Of a DNA stretch of 64,000 nt, positions 1 to 7,871 are shown piece by piece. Position numbers and translations under genes: made by a program. Location of the stretch: NCBI RefSeq assembly GCF_029894335.1, contig NZ_JARXZC010000001.1, forward strand, positions 62,001 through 126,000. The letters run 5' to 3'. This DNA comes from Kitasatospora sp. MAP5-34. GTDB taxonomy: Bacteria > Actinomycetota > Actinomycetes > Streptomycetales > Streptomycetaceae. The notes beneath the pieces are model-generated. The model was not told where the DNA came from. It saw only the letters and a program-made list of their open reading frames with translations, and made no database searches. The first letter of the stretch is position 1, and each line of letters begins with the position of its first letter.

Positions 1-341
1 GAGCAGATCAGCATCCGCGCACCGGGTGCGTACACCGCTTCGACGGCGGCGCACAGCCGGTCGAGGAAGGTGAGGGCGAGGCGTTCGCCCTCGTCGGGGA
101 GGTGGCCCAGCACCTTGCGGGTGTTGGGGGACTTGCAGGGGAAGCCCGGCAAGGTGAAGAGGATCGGTTCACCGGCCGTGACGAAGCCCGCCAACTGCTG
201 GAGTTGGAGGGGGAAGGCGGCGGCCGGGGCGGGCTCGTCCGGGTCGGCGGCGCGGCGGTGCGGCAGCAGGAGTTCCAGGATCGAGGTGCAGATCCGTTCG
301 ACCGACGGCACGGGCGGTGTGATGGTGCCGACGGGCGGCAT
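1..341 (-). CDS. Isocyanide synthase (PvcA/IsnA/Dit1 family), N-terminal part
   Basis: The reverse strand encodes 113 residues before the window ends. They contain the family core FPCKSPNTRKVLG, then LPDEGERLAL and YAPGARMLICS, the signature of isocyanide synthases that convert the amino group of Tyr or Trp into an isonitrile with ribulose 5-phosphate as carbon donor. I chose the ATG at 341 because GGAGGA lies 4 bases upstream; an in-frame GTG at 353 has no such site. It begins 75 bases after the P450 stop and is probably the third gene of the MFS-P450-synthase operon. The catalytic centre and any fused or following oxygenase lie outside the window. Family assignment rests on recognised motifs. 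Confidence 0.85.
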   Translation of the reverse strand, partial: MPPVGTITPPVPSVERICTSILELLLPHRRAADPDEPAPAAAFPLQLQQLAGFVTAGEPILFTLPGFPCKSPNTRKVLGHLPDEGERLALTFLDRLCAAVEAVYAPGARMLIC

Positions 342-416
342 GCGGTCCTCCACGAGGGCATGGCGGGATGGCGTCCCGGCGCGAATGCCGGAACGCGGGG
401 TAACGGGGGCTGTGCG

Positions 417-1697
417 TCAGACGCGCTTGTCGTAGGCGACCGGCAGCCGGTTGACACCACGGGCCAGGACAGCCGGAATCCACTCGATCTCGTCGTCCGG
501 GCAGGCCAGTTGGAGCCCGGGCAGGCGGGCGAGCAGGGTGCCGAGGGCGACCTGGAGTTCGGCTCGGGCCAGGGCGGCGCCGGGGCAGAAGTGGATGCCG
601 CGACCGAAGGAGAGGTGGGCGTTGGGGGAGCGCTCGAAGTCGAGGGTGTCGGCGTCGGGGAACTGTCGCTCGTCGCGGTTGGCGGCGTCGAGTGACACGA
701 TCACGGAGTCCCCGGCCGGGATGCGGGTGCCGTGCAGCTGGCTGTCCTCGGCGAAGAACCGCCAGGTGGTGAGCTCGAACGCGCCGTCGTAGCGCAGGAG
801 TTCCTCGACGGCCTGCGGCAGCAGGGTCGGCTCGTCGCGCAGCCGGGCGAGCTGATCGGGGTGGCGTAGGAGGGTCATCAACATGGTGCTGATCTGGTTG
901 GTGACCGGCTCCTGGCCCGCCACGAGCAGCTGGAAGACCATCGAGTCCAGCTCCTCCTGGCTGAGCACCCCACGGTCGCGGGCCACCACCAGGCGGCTGA
1001 GCAGGTCGTCGTCCCAGTGCTCGCGCTTGTGGGCGACGACGTCCGCGATGTACGTCTGCAGGCCGCGCAGCCGTCCCTCGTACGCGGGGCGGCCCGGGTC
1101 CTGGGGGCCGACGGGCTGGACGACCTTGCCCCAGTCGCGGTCGAAGCGCCGGGCCAACTCCGTTGGCAGGCCGATGACTTCCGCCAGCACCTGGAAGGGG
1201 TAGTGCGCGGCGAAGCCTTGGACGAGGTCGGCGCCCCCGGCGTCGGGCAGGGCGTCCGCGAGGGCGTCGGCGAGCTCCTGGAAGCGCGGCCGGAGGGCCT
1301 CGATACGGCGCGGGGCGAAGGCGTCCAGGACGAGGCGGCGCATGTCGGTGTGCTTGGGCGGGTCCTGGTGGAGCAGGTGCACCTGGAGCTGGGAGTGCTG
1401 CGGCTCGGGCATGATCGAGGCGAGAGCGCGCCAATTGTCGTTCCCCAGGCTGTGGTTCTTGCCCAACCGTGGGTCGTTGAGCGCCTGGTGGGCGGCCTCG
1501 TAGCCGGTGACCAGCCAGGCGGCGATACCGGAGGGGAACCGGACGCGGTGCACGGGCCCGGCGTCGTGCAGCTCGCGGTAGAGGTCGTACGGGTCGCGCT
1601 TGTACTCGCGGCCGTAGAGCGGCACGGGCTCGGGAAGTCCGGCGCCGGTGATCGGGCAGCGAGGAGCGGGCGCCGGGGTGGGGTCGGGCGAGGTCAT
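417..1697 (-). CDS. Cytochrome P450 of the isonitrile cluster
   Basis: A 426-residue soluble bacterial P450. The heme loop FGRGIHFCPGAALAR carries the axial Cys near residue 371, the K-helix ExxR is EELLR, and it opens with a CPITG segment typical of CYP105-like enzymes. The I-helix reads AGQEPVT, so the usual acid-Thr pair has Pro where Thr is expected, which may mean atypical oxygen activation such as phenol coupling. Its start overlaps the stop of the MFS gene by ATGA and has AAGGA upstream, so it is translationally coupled. By context it should modify the isocyanide product; P450s next to isocyanide synthases in fungi and bacteria oxidise or dimerise vinyl isocyanides, but its substrate here is inferred only. 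Confidence 0.93.
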   Translation of the reverse strand: MTSPDPTPAPAPRCPITGAGLPEPVPLYGREYKRDPYDLYRELHDAGPVHRVRFPSGIAAWLVTGYEAAHQALNDPRLGKNHSLGNDNWRALASIMPEPQHSQLQVHLLHQDPPKHTDMRRLVLDAFAPRRIEALRPRFQELADALADALPDAGGADLVQGFAAHYPFQVLAEVIGLPTELARRFDRDWGKVVQPVGPQDPGRPAYEGRLRGLQTYIADVVAHKREHWDDDLLSRLVVARDRGVLSQEELDSMVFQLLVAGQEPVTNQISTMLMTLLRHPDQLARLRDEPTLLPQAVEELLRYDGAFELTTWRFFAEDSQLHGTRIPAGDSVIVSLDAANRDERQFPDADTLDFERSPNAHLSFGRGIHFCPGAALARAELQVALGTLLARLPGLQLACPDDEIEWIPAVLARGVNRLPVAYDKRV

Positions 1698-3073
1698 GCG
1701 GAGTCCTTCTGGTGAGGCATCAGGTGACGATTTCTGCGGCCCGTGGCGAGCAGCAGCACGGCGAGGCAGGCGATGGCGGCGGCGAGTACCAGTCCGGTGT
1801 GGACCCCGCCGGTGCCGCCCCCGGCCAGGCCCCAGGCGGCGGTGGCGAGGGCCGGGCCGAGGGTGAAGCCGAGGCTGCGGGCCAGCTGTACGGCCGAGCC
1901 GGCGGTGGCCATCCGGTCAGGCGGGGCGGCGGTCATGACGAGCTTCTGGACCGGCCCGCCGTACAGGCCCATGCCGAGTCCGGCCAGGCCGAGCCGCCAG
2001 GCGACGTCGGGTGGTGACCAGCTGTCGCCGAGCGGGACGAGCAGCAGCAGGCCGAAGGCGGTGATGGCGGTACCGGTGACGGCGACCTTGCGCGGGGGGA
2101 ACCTGTCCGCGAGCCGGCCGCCGAGTGGTCCGGCCAGGGCCATTCCGAGCGGGAAGGCGAGCACCGTCAGCCCGGTGACGGTGGCGCTCACCCCGTCGTT
2201 GTCCTGCAGGTGGAGCGCCACCAGGTAGCGCATCACGGCGAAGCCCGCCGCGATGCAGAGGACGGCCCCGTGCGCCCCGCCGGCGCCGGAGTCGCGCAGG
2301 ACGGCCGTCAGCGAGCGTCCGGCTGGGCCGTGCAGCCAGCGGACGAGCGGCGGCACGGCCGCAACGGCGAGCAACAGCCATGCAGTCGAACTCGGGGAGA
2401 AGGTCAGTGCCAGCAGGACGGCGGCCGTGGCGGCGCCGATCAGGCCCGCCTCGGTGAGTGCGGGCCGGTCCGGGAGGCGCAGTCGCCCGCCGACCGGCGC
2501 GGACCGGTACGCGATGACCAACGCGACCAGGCAGATCGGCAGCTTGACCAGGAAGATCGCGCGCCACCCGAGGTGGTCCAGCAGGAGGCCGCCCACGGCG
2601 GGCCCGGTGACCGCACCGAGCGGACCGAGCGTGGCGGGCACGCTCATCGCCCGGCCCCGCAGTTGGGGGTGTACGGAACGGGCGGCGAGCACCGGCATCA
2701 GCACGAACAGCAGGGCGCCGAAGGTACCTTGGGCGATCCTGGCGGCGAGCAGCCAGGCTGCGGACGGCGCCGCGGCGGCCGCCGCGCTGCACAGGGCGAA
2801 GCCGGTGGTGGCGAGGAGCAGCGCGGGGCGCGTTCCGACCTGGTCCAGCCAGCGCCCGGCCGGCAGCAGCAGGGCCACCACCGGGAGTTGGTAGCCGAGG
2901 GCGGCCCACTGGGCGGTCTCGAGGGAGACGTGCAGACTGCGGGACAGGGTGGGCATCGCGATGTTGACGATGTTCATGTCCAGCATTGCCACGAACGACA
3001 GCATCCCGGCGACGCCGACCAGGCTCCAACGGTCCTTGACCACTGGAGGGTTGGCGGTGGCTACGGGGGTCAT
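1694..3073 (-). CDS. MFS drug exporter, DHA2-like (probable isonitrile efflux)
   Basis: A 459-residue polytopic membrane protein with the opening MFS segment MLDMNIVNIAMPTL, a GxLaDrxGxrr-type loop read as RWLDQVGTRP, and about 14 hydrophobic segments, as in the DHA2 (EmrB/QacA) family. The ATG at 3073 has GGAG seven bases upstream; a GTG at 3106 would add 11 residues but has no ribosome site. It shares four bases with the P450 gene. Position in the operon suggests it exports the cluster product and gives self-protection. Transport substrate is not shown by the sequence. Confidence 0.88.
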   Translation of the reverse strand: MTPVATANPPVVKDRWSLVGVAGMLSFVAMLDMNIVNIAMPTLSRSLHVSLETAQWAALGYQLPVVALLLPAGRWLDQVGTRPALLLATTGFALCSAAAAAAPSAAWLLAARIAQGTFGALLFVLMPVLAARSVHPQLRGRAMSVPATLGPLGAVTGPAVGGLLLDHLGWRAIFLVKLPICLVALVIAYRSAPVGGRLRLPDRPALTEAGLIGAATAAVLLALTFSPSSTAWLLLAVAAVPPLVRWLHGPAGRSLTAVLRDSGAGGAHGAVLCIAAGFAVMRYLVALHLQDNDGVSATVTGLTVLAFPLGMALAGPLGGRLADRFPPRKVAVTGTAITAFGLLLLVPLGDSWSPPDVAWRLGLAGLGMGLYGGPVQKLVMTAAPPDRMATAGSAVQLARSLGFTLGPALATAAWGLAGGGTGGVHTGLVLAAAIACLAVLLLATGRRNRHLMPHQKDSA

Positions 3074-3149
3074 CGACGGGCTCCGGGTACGGGTCTTCTC
3101 CGGCACCGGACGTACGGGCCCGACTTTGGCATGATCCGTCCCTCCGCGA

Positions 3150-3181
3150 TGGAGGACGCCGCCGAGCGGCGACGTCCTCCA
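3150..3181. terminator. 15-bp inverted repeat between ATPase and exporter genes
   Basis: Arms TGGAGGACGCCGCCG and its complement pair with one mismatch around a 2-base centre. There is no T-run on either side. It may stop or attenuate transcription after the copper ATPase, or act as an operator for the exporter-P450-synthase genes downstream. Confidence 0.5.
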
Positions 3182-3227
3182 CAGCAGTCGGATGCCGGAC
3201 CGTCCGAGTTCCCGAACGTCCGTAGAT

Positions 3228-3241
3228 TTCTCGAACGAGAA
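3228..3241. promoter_or_regulatory. 14-bp palindrome TTCTCGAACGAGAA
   Basis: A perfect palindrome just after the ATPase stop codon and about 155 bases before the exporter start. The size and symmetry are those of a dimeric repressor site. No regulator is assigned. Confidence 0.35.
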
Positions 3242-3250
3242 CTCGATACG

Positions 3251-5506
3251 TCAGCGGGTCGTGCGGGCGCTGCGGCGCGGAGCCGGTTGCCAGGTGCGTA
3301 GCCGCAGGCTGTTCGCGACCACCAGCAGCGAGCTGGCGGACATCGCGGCGGCGGCCAGCATCGGGTTGAGCAGGCCTGTCGCGGCCAGCGGGATCAGCAC
3401 CGCGTTGTAGCCGAACGCCCAGACCAGGTTGACCCGGATGGTGGCCAGGGTCCGCCGGGCCAGGCGGACCGCGACCACCAGGGCCTCGATGTCCCCCTGC
3501 ACCAGCGTCAGCCCGGCCGCGCCGATCGCGGCGTCCGTACCGGAGCCGAGCGCGATGCCCAGATCCGCCGAGGCCAGGGCGACCGCGTCGTTGACGCCGT
3601 CGCCGACCACCGCGACCGTCCGGCCCGCCGCGCGCAGTTCCGCGACCAGCTCGGCCTTGCCCTCCGGGGAGGCACCGGCGTGCACCTCGCTGATGCCGAG
3701 CTGCTCGGCGACCGCGCGAGCGGCGCCGGGCTGGTCACCGGTCAGCAGGATGGTCTCCAGGCCCATCCCGCGCAGCCGGTGCACGGCCCGGTAGCTGCCG
3801 GGCCTCAGCGTGTCGCCGACCGCGAACAGCGCGGCGGGCTCCCCGTCCACCTCGGCCACCACCGCCGTGTGGCCGTCCCGCTCGGCGCAGGCCAGCGCCT
3901 CCCGCAGCTCGCCGGGCAGTTCCGGTGCCTGATCCGGCCGCAGCACTCGCACCCGGCGGCCCTCAACTACGCCCGAAACCCCGAGCCCGGCCGTCTCCCG
4001 GAACCCGGTCACCGCAGGCAGCTCCGGCCCGGCCGCCGCGGCAAGCGCGCGGGCGATCGGGTGCTCGGAGCGGTGTTCCACCGCACCCGCCAGCCGCAGC
4101 ACCGCGTGGCTGTCCTGGCCGGGGGCCGCAGTGCCTGCGGTGAGCCGCATCTGCCCGGTCGTCAGGGTGCCGGTCTTGTCCAGGGCCACGGTGTCGATCC
4201 GGCGCAGGCTCTCCAGCCCCTCGGGCCCCCGGACCAGGACGCCCAGTTCGGCGCCCCGTCCGGTGGCCGCCAGCAGCGCGGTCGGGGTGGCCAGCCCGAG
4301 CGCGCACGGGCAGGCGACGACCAGCACCGCGACCGCCGCCGTGACCGCGTCCTGCGCGCCGGCCCCGGCACCCAGCCAGAAGCCCAGCACGCACACCGCG
4401 ATGGCGAGCACACACGGCACGAACACCCCGGCCACCGCGTCCGCCAGGCGCTGAGCGCGCGCCTTGCCCGCCTGCGCCTCCGTCACTAGGGCGGTGATCC
4501 GGGCGAGCTGGGTGTCAGCGCCGACAGCGATGGCCCGGACCACCAGCGTGCCGCCGACGTTGAGGGTCGCTCCGGCCACCCGATCGCCGGGCCCGGTCTC
4601 CACGGGGATACTCTCGCCGGTGAGCAGGCTCAGATCCAGGGCCGAACTGCCCTCGACCACCACACCGTCGGTAGCGACCTTCTCGCCGGGACGCACCACG
4701 AACTCCCGGCCTGGCAGCAGCTGCCCGATCGGGATGCGGCGCTCGACGCCGTCGGCCTCGCGTACGCAGACGTCCCGCGCGCCGAGTTCGGCCAGCGCCC
4801 GTAGCGCGGAGCCGGTCCGCTGCCGGACCCGGCCCTCCATCAGGCGCCCGGCCAGCACGAACAGCGGCACGCCGACCGCCGCTTCCAGGTAGACGTGCGC
4901 GCCGCCATCCGCTCCGGCGGTCAACGAGAACGGCATCCGCATGCCGGCCGCACCGGCACCACCCCACAGCAGCGCGTACGCCGACCAGCCGAAGGAGGCG
5001 ATCACCCCGAGGCTCACCAGGGTGTCCATGGTCGCGCCGGCATGCCGCAGACTCCGCCAGGCCCGCTCGTGGAAGGTCCGCGAACCCCAGGTCACCACGG
5101 GCGCGGCGAGCGCGAAGCAGAGCCACTGCCAGCGGTCGAACTGCAGGCCGGGCACCATCGACAGCGCGATCACCGGCACGGCCAGGACGGCGACAACCGT
5201 CAGCCGCAACCGATCGCCGCGGTCATCCTCCACCGGCGCGGCGGGCGGTGCCTGGTCGGGTACGGGCTCGGCGGTGAAGCCCCCGCTCTCGACGGCCGCG
5301 ACCAGGTCGGCGACCGGAACCTCCGCCGGGTGCAGCACCCGGGCCCGCCCGGTGGCCAGGTTGACCCCGGCGGAGACACCCGCGATACGGGTCAGCTTCT
5401 TCTCCACCCGGGACACACAGGCCGCGCAGGTCATCCCGCCGACCATCAGGTCCGTCGTCACGAGCTCGGTGGTGCGACCCTCGACAGCGATCGGATTCGC
5501 GCTCAT
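3251..5506 (-). CDS. P1B-type copper-transporting ATPase (CopA/CtpA/CtpB type)
   Basis: A 751-residue heavy-metal ATPase. One N-terminal HMA domain has GMTCAAC; the transmembrane metal site is CPC in VVACPCALGLATP; the phosphorylated Asp lies in DKTGTLT; the hinge reads GDGVNDAVALASADLGIALG. These define Cu(I) transport at the cytoplasmic membrane. Length and one HMA domain match mycobacterial CtpA/CtpB, some of which supply copper to exported proteins rather than detoxify. The ATG has GGAGG upstream and overlaps the stop of the Met-rich small gene. The whole set from the sigma gene to the isocyanide synthase runs in one direction, so copper handling and isonitrile synthesis may share regulation. 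Confidence 0.93.
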   Translation of the reverse strand: MSANPIAVEGRTTELVTTDLMVGGMTCAACVSRVEKKLTRIAGVSAGVNLATGRARVLHPAEVPVADLVAAVESGGFTAEPVPDQAPPAAPVEDDRGDRLRLTVVAVLAVPVIALSMVPGLQFDRWQWLCFALAAPVVTWGSRTFHERAWRSLRHAGATMDTLVSLGVIASFGWSAYALLWGGAGAAGMRMPFSLTAGADGGAHVYLEAAVGVPLFVLAGRLMEGRVRQRTGSALRALAELGARDVCVREADGVERRIPIGQLLPGREFVVRPGEKVATDGVVVEGSSALDLSLLTGESIPVETGPGDRVAGATLNVGGTLVVRAIAVGADTQLARITALVTEAQAGKARAQRLADAVAGVFVPCVLAIAVCVLGFWLGAGAGAQDAVTAAVAVLVVACPCALGLATPTALLAATGRGAELGVLVRGPEGLESLRRIDTVALDKTGTLTTGQMRLTAGTAAPGQDSHAVLRLAGAVEHRSEHPIARALAAAAGPELPAVTGFRETAGLGVSGVVEGRRVRVLRPDQAPELPGELREALACAERDGHTAVVAEVDGEPAALFAVGDTLRPGSYRAVHRLRGMGLETILLTGDQPGAARAVAEQLGISEVHAGASPEGKAELVAELRAAGRTVAVVGDGVNDAVALASADLGIALGSGTDAAIGAAGLTLVQGDIEALVVAVRLARRTLATIRVNLVWAFGYNAVLIPLAATGLLNPMLAAAAMSASSLLVVANSLRLRTWQPAPRRSARTTR

Positions 5507-5757
5507 CGGGCCACCTCCGGCGCGGTGAGCGGCCGCAGGCCGTCCATCTGCATACCGGGCATGTCTCCCGACATGCCCGGGCCGGGGTTGTTGCTGTGCG
5601 AGCCGGGCGTCAGCGGTCCGGCGAGGCGGCCGACCGCGAAAGAGCTGCCGAACAGCAGCCCGAGTACGAAAACGAAGGCGAGCAGCGCGCGGCTCGGCCG
5701 CTGCTCGATACGGCCCTGGGTGCCCCTGTCGGGTACGGGGCTTGGAATGGATGCCAT
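5503..5757 (-). CDS. Small Met-rich single-pass membrane protein
   Basis: An 84-residue protein with one hydrophobic segment at about residues 22-42 (ALLAFVFVLGLLFGSSFAVG) and an outside tail with MSGDMPGMQMDG, a Met-rich stretch of the kind that binds Cu(I). The start has GGAGAA upstream and the stop overlaps the ATPase start by ATGA. Placed between the sigma factor and the copper ATPase, it may hand copper to or sense it for the pump. No named family is recognised; function is inferred from composition and context. Confidence 0.82.
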   Translation of the reverse strand: MASIPSPVPDRGTQGRIEQRPSRALLAFVFVLGLLFGSSFAVGRLAGPLTPGSHSNNPGPGMSGDMPGMQMDGLRPLTAPEVAR

Positions 5758-5831
5758 GAGCTTCTCCAAGTGGTGGCTCCGCCGACGCTGCCTCGGTCGG
5801 CGGAGCGGTGAAAGGTTGAGGGACGGACGGG

Positions 5832-6443
5832 TCAGACCGTCAGCCGTGCGACGAGCGGCACCGGCGCGCCGTCGGCGGGCTCGGCCTCGCCCGCGGCGTC
5901 CGCCGAGCGCAGCAACGCGACCAGCTCGTCCCGGGCCCGGGCCACCCGCGAGCGCACCGTGCCCACCGGGCACCCGGACACGGCGGCGGCCTCCAGGTAA
6001 CTGAGCCCGGCGACCTGTGTCAGCACGAAGGCCTCCCGCCGCTGCCTTGGCACGCAGGACAGCAGGTCGGTCAGCGCCAACTCGTCCTCGAACGCGGGAG
6101 CCTGTTGCGGGCGCTGCTGCTCGACGGCTTCCTGCCAGTCCGGCAGGACGGCGCACCGGGGGCGGGCCGCAGCGCTGCGATAGCGGTCGACGACCGTGCG
6201 CCGGGCTATCGACAACAGCCAGGTCCGCGCCGACGACCGCCCGGCGAAGCCGGGCAGTCCGCGCAGGACCCGCAGGAACGTCTCCTGCGCCAGGTCGTCG
6301 GCGGACTCGACGTCGGTGAGGTGGGCGACGAACCGCCACACGTCCCGTTGAGTGGCCCGGACGAACGCCTCGATGTCCTCGGCCCGGCCGTCCCGGGCGG
6401 TCAGGGCCAGGGCGGTCAGCTGCTCGTCATCCACGGCTCGCAC
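5832..6443 (-). CDS. ECF sigma factor, SigC-like
   Basis: A 203-residue ECF sigma factor. Region 2 contains ATQRDVWRFVAHLTDVESAD, DLAQETFLRVLRGLPGF and RSSARTWLLSIARR; region 4 contains LTQVAGLSYLEAAAVSGCPV and GTVRSRVARARDEL. From memory these blocks closely resemble mycobacterial SigC, which is known to control copper acquisition and an isonitrile lipopeptide operon; an alignment is needed to confirm orthology. I chose the GTG at 6443, which has GGAGG five bases upstream; longer reading frames upstream overlap the divergent gene. The downstream Met-rich gene starts 74 bases later, so sigma, small protein and ATPase may be one transcript. No extra C-terminal domain is present. Confidence 0.9.
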   Translation of the reverse strand: MRAVDDEQLTALALTARDGRAEDIEAFVRATQRDVWRFVAHLTDVESADDLAQETFLRVLRGLPGFAGRSSARTWLLSIARRTVVDRYRSAAARPRCAVLPDWQEAVEQQRPQQAPAFEDELALTDLLSCVPRQRREAFVLTQVAGLSYLEAAAVSGCPVGTVRSRVARARDELVALLRSADAAGEAEPADGAPVPLVARLTV

Positions 6444-6486
6444 CCGCCCCTCCGGGCTCAGCCATGCGGTGCGAGACCATGGCGGC

Positions 6487-6786
6487 ATGAACTGCGCCGA
6501 CCACTGTGCCGGAATGTCCGCCCGTCTCGACGGCGAGCCTGCAGCCGAACCAGGCAGCGGCGTCGACGAAGGTGTCGCGCTCGAACGCCTGGAGGCGCAT
6601 CTGGCCGCGTGCGCGGATTGCGGGGACTGGCTCGCCGCCGCGCTGCGGCTCAAGGTTCTCGCGCGCGGCGCTGCTGTCCCCTCCAAGGTGTGGACCGAGC
6701 AACTGGTGGCCCGGCTTTCGGGTTCGGTCGAGGCGGAGTCGCCCGTCCGAAGTGATCATCTCTCTGATCGTCATGCTGTGTCCTGA
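6487..6786 (+). CDS. Zinc-finger (zf-HC2-like) putative anti-sigma factor
   Basis: A 99-residue soluble protein beginning MNCADHCAGMSARLDGEPA and continuing LEAHLAACADCGDW. The arrangement of Cys and His followed by SARLDGE and CxxC is that of zinc-binding anti-sigma domains. It has no transmembrane segment. The gene diverges from the sigma gene with only 43 bases between start codons, so the two promoters must overlap. I infer that it binds the adjacent sigma factor. No clear ribosome site precedes the ATG; a leaderless or weakly translated message is possible. Confidence 0.72.
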   Translation: MNCADHCAGMSARLDGEPAAEPGSGVDEGVALERLEAHLAACADCGDWLAAALRLKVLARGAAVPSKVWTEQLVARLSGSVEAESPVRSDHLSDRHAVS

Positions 6787-7076
6787 ACGCAGGAAGTACA
6801 GCGGTACCGCCCGTGGCGGCACCGCCGCAAGGCGGTAGGTCCAGGAATGCCGCAACGGACTCCGCCACAGCGCGGCGGCTGATCACCTGCCGACCGGGTG
6901 ACGTTCCGTTCGCAGCATCCTGACCGCGCCCCGCTCCCGCACACCGGCGGAGACGAGCAGGGGCGACCTGCCCGCCGACAGTCGAGACCGCCCCGGCCGA
7001 CGCACCTGGGCGTGCGGCCGTGCCGGAGCGGGGAAGCTCCGGAAGGGCGTACAAGGTCTCGGGAAGGCGGGCGCTC
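6787..7076. other. Convergent intergenic gap with small hairpins
   Basis: No convincing gene. A hairpin at 6821-6836 (ACCGCC, GCAA loop, GGCGGT) lies 35 bases after the zinc-finger gene and may end its transcript. The rest, up to the end of the convergent membrane-protein gene, shows nothing recognisable. Confidence 0.5.
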
Positions 7077-7871
7077 TCAGACCGCGAACACGGATGGCGG
7101 CCCGCGCCGTACGAGAGTGTGCAGGAGCAGGACCGGCCGAGGAAGGCGTGCTCGACGGTGGGCCGCCGGACGGCACCGAGGCGTTGGTTCACGGCGGCAC
7201 GGCACGAACAGCAGGAGGACCGGAACCACCGCGCCGGCCGCCGCACAGAGCAGCTCGAACAGCCCGGCCACCGCAGCCTCACCCCGCCACAGCAGCAAGG
7301 CACACGCGAGCGCGGCCAGCAGGTGCGCGAAGAGCATGCCGACTGACATGCCGTGAGTGAGCCCCATCGAGCCGGCGCGCGTCATGCCCGGCATTCCGGG
7401 CATGGTCGTCATGTCAGGCATACCCGATAGGCCTTGCATATCGGGCGTTGAGTCCACCACGGACACCGAAAGGACGTCAGCATTCAGGCCCGCCGCCGGC
7501 GCCACCTCGTCCGGGGCCATCCCGGTCGACGCCTGCCCGGGCCCGCACAGGAGCAGGTGGTTCACCAGGTCGAGTGCGGAGTAGCCCAGCCGGCCTGCGG
7601 GCCCTCCCATCGGGGCCGCAGCCTCGAAGAACAGGTGCAGTGCGGCCTGAACCGCCACCATCCACCCGCCCACCACGGCAAGCCCTCGCCGACGATCGGC
7701 CAGCAGCCAAGTAGCGCCTACCGTTCCGGCGGACGCCGCCACCAGGACATAGGCGGGCAACCCGGCGTCGGACATGGTGACGTGCGCGGTGGCGGCCAAC
7801 GCCACACACAGGGCGGCGAAGACGGCGGCGCGCAGCATGCGAGGGAGCCAGGACGTCACGATGGCCACCAT
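7077..7871 (-). CDS. Met-rich polytopic membrane protein, possible copper role
   Basis: A 264-residue protein with about five or six hydrophobic segments and, between them, an exposed loop with PDMQGLSGMPDMTTMPGMPG and MGLTHGMSVGM, a Met/His-rich motif typical of Cu(I)-binding loops. The C-terminus is Arg/Pro-rich. It lies next to the sigma, Met-rich small protein and copper ATPase genes and probably belongs to the same copper system. The ATG at 7871 lacks a good ribosome site; a GTG at the next codon is an alternative. No named family is recognised. Confidence 0.75.
   Translation of the reverse strand: MVAIVTSWLPRMLRAAVFAALCVALAATAHVTMSDAGLPAYVLVAASAGTVGATWLLADRRRGLAVVGGWMVAVQAALHLFFEAAAPMGGPAGRLGYSALDLVNHLLLCGPGQASTGMAPDEVAPAAGLNADVLSVSVVDSTPDMQGLSGMPDMTTMPGMPGMTRAGSMGLTHGMSVGMLFAHLLAALACALLLWRGEAAVAGLFELLCAAAGAVVPVLLLFVPCRREPTPRCRPAAHRRARLPRPVLLLHTLVRRGPPSVFAV

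Noticed and set aside
169-1434. 421-codon reverse frame overlapping the P450 gene
   Set aside because: Arg/Pro/Ala-rich composition typical of a shadow frame in high-GC DNA; the P450 frame has all family motifs.
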